This document shows positions 7,242 to 13,343 of a DNA stretch of 20,492 nt, one piece after another. Numbering within the stretch: position 1 is the stretch's first letter; each line of letters begins with the position of its first letter. The stretch is from positions 2,181 through 22,672 of the forward strand of contig PCTT01000003.1 of the NCBI GenBank assembly GCA_002771585.1, written 5' to 3'. This DNA comes from Candidatus Campbellbacteria bacterium CG22_combo_CG10-13_8_21_14_all_36_13 (GTDB lineage: Bacteria > Patescibacteriota > Minisyncoccia > Phycocordibacterales > PCTT01). The notes under the pieces were generated by a model. The model saw only the letters and a program-made list of their open reading frames with translations. It had not been told where the DNA came from and searched no databases. The position numbers were made by a program, and so were the translations under genes.

Positions 7242-8339
7242 CTACCTATTCATAGGCATTGTTATATAAATAAAGCTTGTATCCCCTATCCCTTGTATCA
7301 TTAATGGTTTCTTTTCTCCAAATTTAAAAACGATACTGTCTGTTGTTATTGATTGAAAGGCATCAACTATGTTTTTATAATTAAAGCTTAGTTTTATCTT
7401 GTCTCCGTTTATTGCTGCCTGAACCTCGTTTTTACTCTCACCAATATCTTGATTATTTGTTTCCACAATAAATTTTTTATCTTTTGGTGTAATTTCAAAA
7501 GTCACACGGTTAAACTTGTCTGAAAAAACATAAGACCTTTTTAAAACATCAACAATATCTTGTTTCAAAACAACAACTTCTGTTTCGTAGTCTTTTGGTA
7601 TTATTTGTCTGTAATCCGGAAAAACACCATCAATTACACGTGATGTTATATATAGATCATCACAAAATATTGCTATCTGATTATCTGTTATTGTTATTGA
7701 TATGTCCCCATCAACTCCTTCAATAATTTTGATTATATCGCTAACATTTTTGAAGGGTATTAGAACCGAATTAAATTCATCTAGTTTTTTTATAGATATC
7801 TTTTTTTCCGCAAGACGAAATGAGTCGGTGGCAGCAAACACGATAGAGCTATCCTCGTAATATATATAAATACTTGCGAGTTCTGGTTTCATACTCTGTA
7901 CGGAAGCGCTATACCAAACAGACTTTAAACCGCTTAAAAATCTTTCAACTGGAACAACAAGGTCTTTTGATTCTTTTAGGGTCGGAATTGAGGGAAACTC
8001 TTCGTTTGGGTATGTATGAATAAAGGTTTCAGATCTATTTGTTGTAATTAATAATTTATTATCTTTTAATTCAAGGGTTATTTTTGAATCGTTTGATAGA
8101 TTATTAATAAAACCCTTTAAAACATCAGCAGGAACAGCAACAACCCCTTCCACGTCTACTTTTACAGGTACTTTGATCTCTATTCCTAAATCAAGATTTG
8201 TAGCTTTTACAACAAGGTACCTATCTTTTGCTGTGAGTAATATATTTTTTAAAACAGGGAGAGTTACGTTTTTATTTGTAACACGTTCCGCTCTTATAAT
8301 TGCTGTTTCGAGTTTTTCTTTAAGGCATTCTACTTTCAT
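7242..8339 (-). CDS. dnaN: DNA polymerase III beta subunit (sliding clamp)
   Basis: DnaN is the ring clamp that tethers DNA polymerase III and repair factors to DNA. The 365-residue length fits three clamp domains. The N-terminus MKVECLKEKLETAIIRAERV, the VTLPVLKNILLTAKD motif, EEFPSIP near residue 115, and the C-terminal PLMIQGIGDTSFIYITMPMNR match the family. It lies 261 bases downstream of dnaA on the same strand and is followed at once by the DUF721-like gene. A TATAAT lies eight bases before its ATG, suggesting its own leaderless transcript in addition to any read-through from dnaA. Confidence 0.97.
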   Translation of the reverse strand: MKVECLKEKLETAIIRAERVTNKNVTLPVLKNILLTAKDRYLVVKATNLDLGIEIKVPVKVDVEGVVAVPADVLKGFINNLSNDSKITLELKDNKLLITTNRSETFIHTYPNEEFPSIPTLKESKDLVVPVERFLSGLKSVWYSASVQSMKPELASIYIYYEDSSIVFAATDSFRLAEKKISIKKLDEFNSVLIPFKNVSDIIKIIEGVDGDISITITDNQIAIFCDDLYITSRVIDGVFPDYRQIIPKDYETEVVVLKQDIVDVLKRSYVFSDKFNRVTFEITPKDKKFIVETNNQDIGESKNEVQAAINGDKIKLSFNYKNIVDAFQSITTDSIVFKFGEKKPLMIQGIGDTSFIYITMPMNR

Positions 8340-8600
8340 ATTTATTTATTATAGTTATTAAATTTATTACTATTATTAGTCCTGTTGATAAGTTAATAAA
8401 CACATTATGGTCTTGTTTACAGCTGTTTTAAACACACCTGTTATTCTTTTTGTTTTATAAAAACTTACAATTAAAGAAACGTATAAACATTATTTTTTTA
8501 TTTTGTAAAAATTATTAAGACGTTCTCAACAACTTACACAGAACTATTTCTTTTGTTTTTAATAACTTAATCAACACATATCCACAAAGATATTAACAAA
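8340..8600 (-). other. dnaA-dnaN intergenic origin element with DnaA boxes
   Basis: This 261-base AT-rich gap has no gene. Read on the minus strand it has DnaA-box-like 9-mers TGTGGATAT (8578-8586), TGTTGAGAA (8523-8531) and TTATCAACA (8383-8391). The consensus is TTATCCACA or its complement TGTGGATAA, and these carry one, two and one mismatches. The last box is followed by a GC-containing spacer (GGAC) and a triplet-periodic tract beginning CTAATAATAGTAATAA that runs towards dnaN. That order (box, GC spacer, triplet tract, AT-rich, dnaN) matches the basal unwinding arrangement known for the Bacillus origin. Assignment as an origin element is inference. Confidence 0.5.
8348..8353 (-). promoter_or_regulatory. 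-10 of a leaderless promoter for dnaN
   Basis: On the minus strand TATAAT is followed by eight bases and then the dnaN ATG. There is no Shine-Dalgarno sequence and no clear -35. The hexamer lies inside the AT-rich tract next to the origin-like element, so transcription and unwinding may be linked. Confidence 0.5.
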
Positions 8601-9947
8601 CTAAAGCATCCCTCTTATTTGATGTATCTCTTGAGCCAACACACTATCTGTTTCTAGGTCTTTTTTTATCTTTTCATAAGAGTGTATTACTGTTGTATGG
8701 TCTCTTCCACCAAGCTTCTGCCCTATTGTTGGATAAGGTATATTGTAATCCTCCCTTAAGATATACATTATTATTTGTCTTGGTTTAACAATCTCCTTCT
8801 TTCGTGTTTTTTTATAAACACTTTCTTCCTCTATGTTATAAAACTCAGTTATCATTTTAATTATATCCTCAACAGGAGCAGATCTTCTTGATTTTATACT
8901 GTTTCTTATCAAAGTTTTTACATCAGATAATGTTAGTTCTTTATCTTTCATTTGAGATTGTACTGAAAGTATATTAAGTATACCCTCAAGCTCTCTTATA
9001 TTACTCCCAACAACGGATGCAATATAGTCTATTATTTCACTAGTAAGAGACATCCCATGCTGGTTTGCTTTAGCCTTTAATATAGCCATCCTAGATTCAT
9101 AATCTGGAGGCGATATGTCTACAACCATACCAGCACTAAAACGAGATTTTAATCTTTCCTCCATATTTTGAAGGAAATTGGGGTGCATATCTGAAGAAAA
9201 AATAATCTGCTTATTATTATCATATAAAGTATTAAAAAGGTGAAAAAGTTCTTCCTGTGTCTTTTCTTTTTTAGACAAAAACTGGATATCATCCATTATT
9301 AAAACATCATATTTTCTATACTTTTCTTTGAACAAATTAACTTTATTCAAGTGCACTGAGTTTAAATAATCAACCACAAACTTTTCTGAAGTAACGTAAA
9401 AAACCTTGGTGTTTGAGTAAGTTTTTTTAATTTGATTACCAACTGATTGTATTAGGTGTGTTTTCCCACAACCTGTTTTACCATATACAAAGAATGGATT
9501 GTACACAGCTCCAGGGCTTTTAAGGATTGCTTGTGATGCGGCGTATGCAAGCTCGTTAAAGGGTCCAACAACAAAGGACTCAAAAACATAGCGAGGATTC
9601 AAATTGTCGTCCTTGTTTATATAAACATCATTAAGAGGTAAAGACCCTTGGTTTGCTGAAGAAGAAAACTTTCCCTGAGCAACCTCTTTATTTTCTGGCT
9701 TTTCTCTTGTTACAACATACTCAACAGAACGAACAGACTCCAAAAGGTTTCTGAGTGTTTTTAAAATAAATTTGTGATATTTTTCCAAAAGCCATGTTTT
9801 TACAAACTCATTTGGAACACTTACATATACAACACCACCCTCCTCTTTTAATACATAGGTCTCACTAAACCAAGTGTTAAACGTGGCTTTTGAAACATTT
9901 AGCTCTGCCTCTACTAATACATTATCCCAAAGTTCTTTAGTGTCCAT
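8601..9947 (-). CDS. dnaA: Chromosomal replication initiator DnaA
   Basis: DnaA binds boxes at oriC, oligomerises with ATP and melts the origin. The 448 residues cover domain I (1 to about 80), a short linker II (about 81-112), AAA+ domain III and DNA-binding domain IV. Walker A is YGKTGCGKTH (155-164) and Walker B LIMDD (216-220). The domain IV box-binding signature GGRDHTTVIHSYEKI is at 413-427. The Walker A differs from the common GGVGLGKTH by Lys, Thr and Cys substitutions, but the essential GKT remains. The gene diverges from rpmH across a gap with four DnaA-box-like sites just upstream of its -10, consistent with autoregulation. Confidence 0.98.
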   Translation of the reverse strand: MDTKELWDNVLVEAELNVSKATFNTWFSETYVLKEEGGVVYVSVPNEFVKTWLLEKYHKFILKTLRNLLESVRSVEYVVTREKPENKEVAQGKFSSSANQGSLPLNDVYINKDDNLNPRYVFESFVVGPFNELAYAASQAILKSPGAVYNPFFVYGKTGCGKTHLIQSVGNQIKKTYSNTKVFYVTSEKFVVDYLNSVHLNKVNLFKEKYRKYDVLIMDDIQFLSKKEKTQEELFHLFNTLYDNNKQIIFSSDMHPNFLQNMEERLKSRFSAGMVVDISPPDYESRMAILKAKANQHGMSLTSEIIDYIASVVGSNIRELEGILNILSVQSQMKDKELTLSDVKTLIRNSIKSRRSAPVEDIIKMITEFYNIEEESVYKKTRKKEIVKPRQIIMYILREDYNIPYPTIGQKLGGRDHTTVIHSYEKIKKDLETDSVLAQEIHQIRGML

Positions 9948-9969
9948 AAAATATTTTTAGTTATAGCTT

Positions 9970-9975
9970 ATTATA
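9970..9975 (-). promoter_or_regulatory. Candidate -10 for dnaA
   Basis: TATAAT on the minus strand lies 22 bases before the dnaA ATG, giving a short leader. A weaker TATAAC at 9960-9965 is an alternative. DnaA-box-like sites begin six bases upstream (9981 onwards), so DnaA binding would overlap the promoter and could repress it. Confidence 0.4.
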
Positions 9976-9980
9976 AATGA

Positions 9981-10038
9981 AGTGGATAATCATAAAACTT
10001 GTGGAAAGCCCCTAAGTATGTTGATAACATGTGGAAAA
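9981..10038 (+). other. oriC-type cluster of four DnaA-box-like sites
   Basis: Four 9-mers in one orientation resemble TGTGGATAA: AGTGGATAA (9981-9989), TGTGGAAAG (10000-10008), TGTTGATAA (10019-10027) and TGTGGAAAA (10030-10038). They have one or two mismatches each, and their starts are spaced 19, 19 and 11 bases. They sit between dnaA and rpmH, the classical position of the bacterial origin. The sequence matches are direct; origin function is inferred from position and gene order. Confidence 0.65.
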
Positions 10039-10053
10039 CAAAAATGACACCAT

Positions 10054-10199
10054 TAAGTTGACCCAGTAGTGAATAAATGCACCGATACTTCGTATTAGGT
10101 ATTGGGTAGTTAAAATTTATTATATCTTTGCACCTACTATAGGTAGTTTACTGGTTTTGTGTGAATAATATGCATTTATATACTACCGGGTTTGACTTG
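10054..10199 (+). ncRNA. Unassigned structured element between dnaA and rpmH
   Basis: Bases 10054-10081 pair with 10171-10199 through 26 base pairs with two mismatches and one bulged T. Four pairs are G-U wobbles that hold only for a + strand RNA (positions 10054, 10059, 10060 and 10071). Inside are further hairpins: CCGATAC with GTATT(A)GG at 10082-10099, and ACCTA with TAGGT at 10132-10144. No known RNA family is recognised. It could be a leader or small RNA in front of rpmH, or a DNA-level origin structure. The 3' end overlaps the -35 of the rpmH promoter. The fold is clear; expression is unproven. Confidence 0.5.
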
Positions 10200-10225
10200 A
10201 TAATAATCATATATAGTTATATACT
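10197..10225 (+). promoter_or_regulatory. Promoter of the rpmH-rnpA operon
   Basis: TTGATA (10197-10202), a 17-base spacer and TATACT (10220-10225) form the best two-part sigma-70-like promoter in the window. Transcription would start near 10232, leaving a leader of about 26 bases before rpmH. A second possible -10, TATAAG, lies at 10239-10244. Confidence 0.6.
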
Positions 10226-10257
10226 CTTCTGGTTACACTATAAGATAAAAATAAATT

Positions 10258-10392
10258 ATGTCTGTTACATATCAACCAAAGAAAAGAAAAAGAAGTAAAA
10301 CACACGGTTTTTTAGTTAGATCTAAAACAAAAAATGGCAAAAATGTACTAAAAGCAAGAAGAGCTAAAGGAAGAAAGAAGCTCTCTGTTTAA
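10258..10392 (+). CDS. rpmH: Ribosomal protein bL34
   Basis: A 44-residue ORF beginning [18 protein letters not shown] and ending [13 protein letters not shown] is a clear bL34, a small basic protein of the large ribosomal subunit. The family core (YQPKK/RKRxKxHGF then R-rich helix and GRKxLxV) is complete. It sits first in the rpmH-rnpA-yidC-jag block, divergent from dnaA, as in many bacteria. The rnpA start lies five bases after its stop, so the two genes are co-transcribed. Confidence 0.96.
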   Translation: MSVTYQPKKRKRSKTHGFLVRSKTKNGKNVLKARRAKGRKKLSV

Positions 10393-10397
10393 TTTGA

Positions 10398-10721
10398 ATG
10401 CTTTCAAAAGATAAAAAACTTAACAAAGACCTTTTCAACAAGGTTTTTTCTACTGGTAAAACGATCCATGGGGAAACTCTTTATATAAAATTTACAAAAA
10501 ATAACAACGAAACAAAAAGGTTTGCTGTTGTTGTTCCTAAAAAGGTTGAAAAAATGGCTGTAAAACGTGTTTTTTTGAAAAGAAAAATATTCAACGTGTT
10601 AAAAGATATTTATAACAACATAAAACCCAATATTGATTGTATTATTTTCTTTAAAAACAAGGATATAGAGAACCTAAAAGAAGAGATTTCTAGCCTGTTA
10701 AATAAAACAAACTCCTATTAA
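10398..10721 (+). CDS. rnpA: RNase P protein component
   Basis: This 107-residue basic protein helps RNase P RNA mature tRNA 5' ends. It shows the family pattern: an N-terminal helix with FNKVFSTGKTIHGETLYIKF, a strand RFAVVVPKKVEK, and the helix AVKRVFLKRKIF at 54-65. The usual signature is A-V-x-R-N-x-x-K-R. Here the conserved Asn is Val58, while Arg57, Lys61 and Arg62 are kept, so this is a divergent member. Position directly after rpmH and before yidC strongly supports the call. Confidence 0.9.
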   Translation: MLSKDKKLNKDLFNKVFSTGKTIHGETLYIKFTKNNNETKRFAVVVPKKVEKMAVKRVFLKRKIFNVLKDIYNNIKPNIDCIIFFKNKDIENLKEEISSLLNKTNSY

Positions 10722-10750
10722 AACAACAAAAAATGATGTAGAATATCGTA

Positions 10751-11536
10751 ATGATTTCAGGAATTTGGAACACCTTAATATATGAACCGCTTTACAACGG
10801 TTTTATTTTTTTAGCAGACCTACTACCGTGGGCTGATCTGGGTCTCATTATTATACTTTTTACTATAATAATAAAATTCATACTCTTCCCTCTTTCTTTA
10901 AAGTCTGTTAGAACACAACAGTCCATGAAGAAGATACAACCAGAAATAGACGCTATAAAGAAAAAACACAAAGACGATAAACAACAACAAGCAATAGAAA
11001 CAATGGACCTTTATAAAAAATACGGGATTAAGCCTTTTTCTGGAATTTTTCTTGTTTTTATACAAATACCGATTGTTTTTGGTCTTTATTTTATTTTTTT
11101 GAAAGGAGGTTTTCCTGAAATAAAAGCCGACATTTTATACCCTTTTGTTAAGGTTCCAGAGCTTATTAAATTAAAGTTTCTTGGTATTGCAGATATAACG
11201 CAAAAAAGTCTAGTTCTTGCTTTAATGACAGGAATAACACAGTTTCTACACTCTCAAATATCTCTTGGAAAGGACGAAAAGACAAATAAAAACAAAAAAA
11301 ATAAGCAACCAAACTCAATGAAGGATGATTTTATGAAGACACTAAAACTTCAAATGAGGTATGGTTTACCCGTTTTAATTACCTTTATTGCCTACTCCCT
11401 TTCTGGTGCAATTGCTCTTTATTGGACAACGAGCAATATTTTTCATATAGTACAAGAACTCTACGTCAAGAAGATGTTAAAGAAAGAGGACGAACCAGAT
11501 GATTTGGTTATAGAGGCAGAACATATCTCGGTTTAA
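10751..11536 (+). CDS. yidC: Membrane protein insertase YidC/Oxa1
   Basis: YidC inserts and folds inner-membrane proteins, alone or with Sec. The 261 residues match the short, monoderm-type form without the large periplasmic domain. The conserved core is visible: an amphipathic start, a helix ending near PLSLKSVRTQQSMKKIQPEI with the groove arginine at about R54, the cytoplasmic hairpin KKKHKDDKQQQ, then helices FLVFIQIPIVFGLYFIF, SLVLALMTGITQF and a final GAIALYWTTSNIF. The Lys-rich loop KDEKTNKNKKNK (about 175-186) is cytoplasmic. It lies between rnpA (29-base gap) and jag (14-base gap), the standard order. Confidence 0.96.
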   Translation: MISGIWNTLIYEPLYNGFIFLADLLPWADLGLIIILFTIIIKFILFPLSLKSVRTQQSMKKIQPEIDAIKKKHKDDKQQQAIETMDLYKKYGIKPFSGIFLVFIQIPIVFGLYFIFLKGGFPEIKADILYPFVKVPELIKLKFLGIADITQKSLVLALMTGITQFLHSQISLGKDEKTNKNKKNKQPNSMKDDFMKTLKLQMRYGLPVLITFIAYSLSGAIALYWTTSNIFHIVQELYVKKMLKKEDEPDDLVIEAEHISV

Positions 11537-11550
11537 AGCCATAAAAAACT

Positions 11551-12021
11551 ATGTCAACACAAATTATAAAAGAAACAATAAATGAGTTTTTGAGTAAGAT
11601 GGGGGTTGAAATCAAGTCTTTATCTATTGAAGACAGTGAGCTTCCTGAATATACAAAATTTCTAATAGATACACCAGATTCAGGGATTTTAATAGGAAAA
11701 GATGGTGAGCATTTACTTGCCCTTGCTTATGTTTTGAGAAAAGTTGTTGAAAAGAAGTTTGATAACGATGAATTACCAAAGTTTTTTATAGACGTGGGTG
11801 GATATCAGGCAAATAAAATACAAAAAATACAAAAAGTTGCTCAAATTATGGCAGATAGAGCAACAGCTTTCAAAAGAGATATAGAACTTCCACCAATGAG
11901 TGCATACGAGAGAATGGTAATCCACTCTACCCTTTCAGAGACAAACAACATAGCGACAGAGTCAGAGGGCCAGGGGCGCTTCAGGAGGGTTATTGTGAGG
12001 TATACTGAGACAATGAATTAA
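11551..12021 (+). CDS. jag: Jag/KhpB-like KH-R3H RNA-binding protein
   Basis: This 156-residue protein has a KH domain with the GxxG-type loop GKDGEHLLALAYVLRKVV (about 49-66). A C-terminal R3H domain includes YERMVIHSTL and GQGRFRRVIVRY. Jag/KhpB proteins bind RNA and influence cell division and envelope genes in monoderms. The N-terminal Jag_N domain of the longer family members is absent, giving a minimal form. It directly follows yidC and ends at a strong bidirectional terminator. Confidence 0.93.
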   Translation: MSTQIIKETINEFLSKMGVEIKSLSIEDSELPEYTKFLIDTPDSGILIGKDGEHLLALAYVLRKVVEKKFDNDELPKFFIDVGGYQANKIQKIQKVAQIMADRATAFKRDIELPPMSAYERMVIHSTLSETNNIATESEGQGRFRRVIVRYTETMN

Positions 12022-12046
12022 GAATTAAGAATTACGAATTAAGAAT
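12016..12046 (+). repeat. GAATTAAGAATTA-type repeat after jag
   Basis: Tandem GAATTAA/GAATTAC units begin in the last codons of jag and run to the terminator. Read on the minus strand they are the same ATTCTTAATTC family seen at 3778-3811 and 17638-17664. Confidence 0.6.
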
Positions 12047-12049
12047 ATT

Positions 12050-12082
12050 AAAAACCACCAGAACTATGTTCTGGTGGTTTTT
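12050..12082. terminator. Strong bidirectional terminator
   Basis: A 15-bp perfect stem (12050-12064 with 12068-12082) with a three-base loop is GC-rich in the core (CCACCAGAAC), flanked by A on the left and T on the right. It therefore works in both directions: for jag on the + strand and for the end of the convergent secretion operon on the - strand. Confidence 0.9.
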
Positions 12083-12109
12083 GTTTGTTGAAACCCTATA
12101 CCCTATTGG

Positions 12110-13336
12110 CTAATTATCTAATCTCAACCCCCAAAGCGTTAAATCTTTTTTGTTTATAAAATACAACAAATATCCATCTTCAATCTTCTCTATTTTAGGG
12201 TCTGTAAGGTCAAAAAGATATTCTTCAGAATCAAATATTGATGTTATATTTGTAGCAAAAGATGTTTCTGCGTCAACCTCATATATATCATCATTAAATG
12301 AAACATATCCTTTATACCAGTCGTCAGGAAATTTTGTGTTTTTGGGTAATGAGTTTGGTACAGCACAAACCAAAACGGAGTCTGTTTTCCACACACACTT
12401 TTCTAGGAAAGTAGAAATATTTAATTGGTTAGTAGATTTTGTTATTGTGTTGAATATATATGTTTTTATACTTGAGTCAACCATACTTGAAAACAAGACA
12501 AATTTTTCATCAGGACTCATTGTTGCAGAAAGACCTTTGGTAGCAGCAAGTACTCGTTTTGTTTTACCACTTTCTATATCTAATGTATATAGAGCACCAA
12601 CAACACCGCTTGAAGGTTTTGGGTATATTAGTATGTTTTTAGGATTTATCCAATAAATATTCCATTCAGCAAAAGGCGATTTATAAACAATCTTATCGTC
12701 AGAACCGTTGTTTAATGTAAAAACACCACCTCCGCCGTCACCGTATACAAAAAGAACATTTTTTGTGTTATTTAAAATTGAGAGTGAGTTTATATTACGA
12801 GCTAAAAAACTATCAGATTTAAAAGACCCTGTTGTTGTACTTATTGAGTTTGTATAAGAAACAGACTCTCCTTCGGTATTAAGTTTTTGTGAAATAAAAC
12901 TATTTCCATCGTTAAAAAACAATACATTATAAATCTCTAAAGCTGTTGTGTTTGTTATTCTTTCACTTGAACCAGATAAAAGATTTATATCAAAGATATT
13001 ACCAGATGTCCTGCTCATGTACCTTAAATAATTACTACTGTCTTTTTTAACAAAAAGCGCACCAGAAACAGGATCTTTGGTTAATTGCCCAAAAACAAAG
13101 TTTTCATCAAGGTTAATGTTTTCTAAACCACCAATCTCACCGGCACCATTATTTATTGTTGTGTTGTCCTGGTCTGTGTTGTTATTACCAAAAGGAAAAA
13201 GGTTGTTGAAAAAATTATCACTATCTGATTCCCCTTCACCGATACTGTTTGTTGAATTTTTATAATAAAACCAACCAACAATCGAGGCGATTAAAAGGAA
13301 AACAAATAAAATTATTAAAAATTTTTTTAATTTCAT
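12110..13336 (-). CDS. Membrane-anchored beta-propeller-like protein
   Basis: This 408-residue protein has an N-terminal signal-anchor helix (about 6-25, FLIILFVFLLIASIVGWFYY). An Asn/Gly/Asp-rich linker (about 30-75) and a beta-rich domain follow. The latter has propeller-like features: strands such as GALYTLDIESGKTKRVLA followed by MSPDEKFVLFSS (SPDEK at 274-278, the TolB/WD40-type SPDGK motif). The topology suggests an extracytoplasmic propeller. It is the last gene of the secretion operon, seven bases after the pilin-fusion gene, so it probably assists that envelope machine, perhaps as a scaffold. No enzymatic motif is visible and function is unknown. Confidence 0.8.
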   Translation of the reverse strand: MKLKKFLIILFVFLLIASIVGWFYYKNSTNSIGEGESDSDNFFNNLFPFGNNNTDQDNTTINNGAGEIGGLENINLDENFVFGQLTKDPVSGALFVKKDSSNYLRYMSRTSGNIFDINLLSGSSERITNTTALEIYNVLFFNDGNSFISQKLNTEGESVSYTNSISTTTGSFKSDSFLARNINSLSILNNTKNVLFVYGDGGGGVFTLNNGSDDKIVYKSPFAEWNIYWINPKNILIYPKPSSGVVGALYTLDIESGKTKRVLAATKGLSATMSPDEKFVLFSSMVDSSIKTYIFNTITKSTNQLNISTFLEKCVWKTDSVLVCAVPNSLPKNTKFPDDWYKGYVSFNDDIYEVDAETSFATNITSIFDSEEYLFDLTDPKIEKIEDGYLLYFINKKDLTLWGLRLDN

Positions 13337-13343
13337 ATTAATA

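Noticed and set aside
12150..12656. 168-codon + strand ORF
   Set aside because: It is entirely antisense to the propeller gene, whose signal anchor, linker and propeller motif are coherent.
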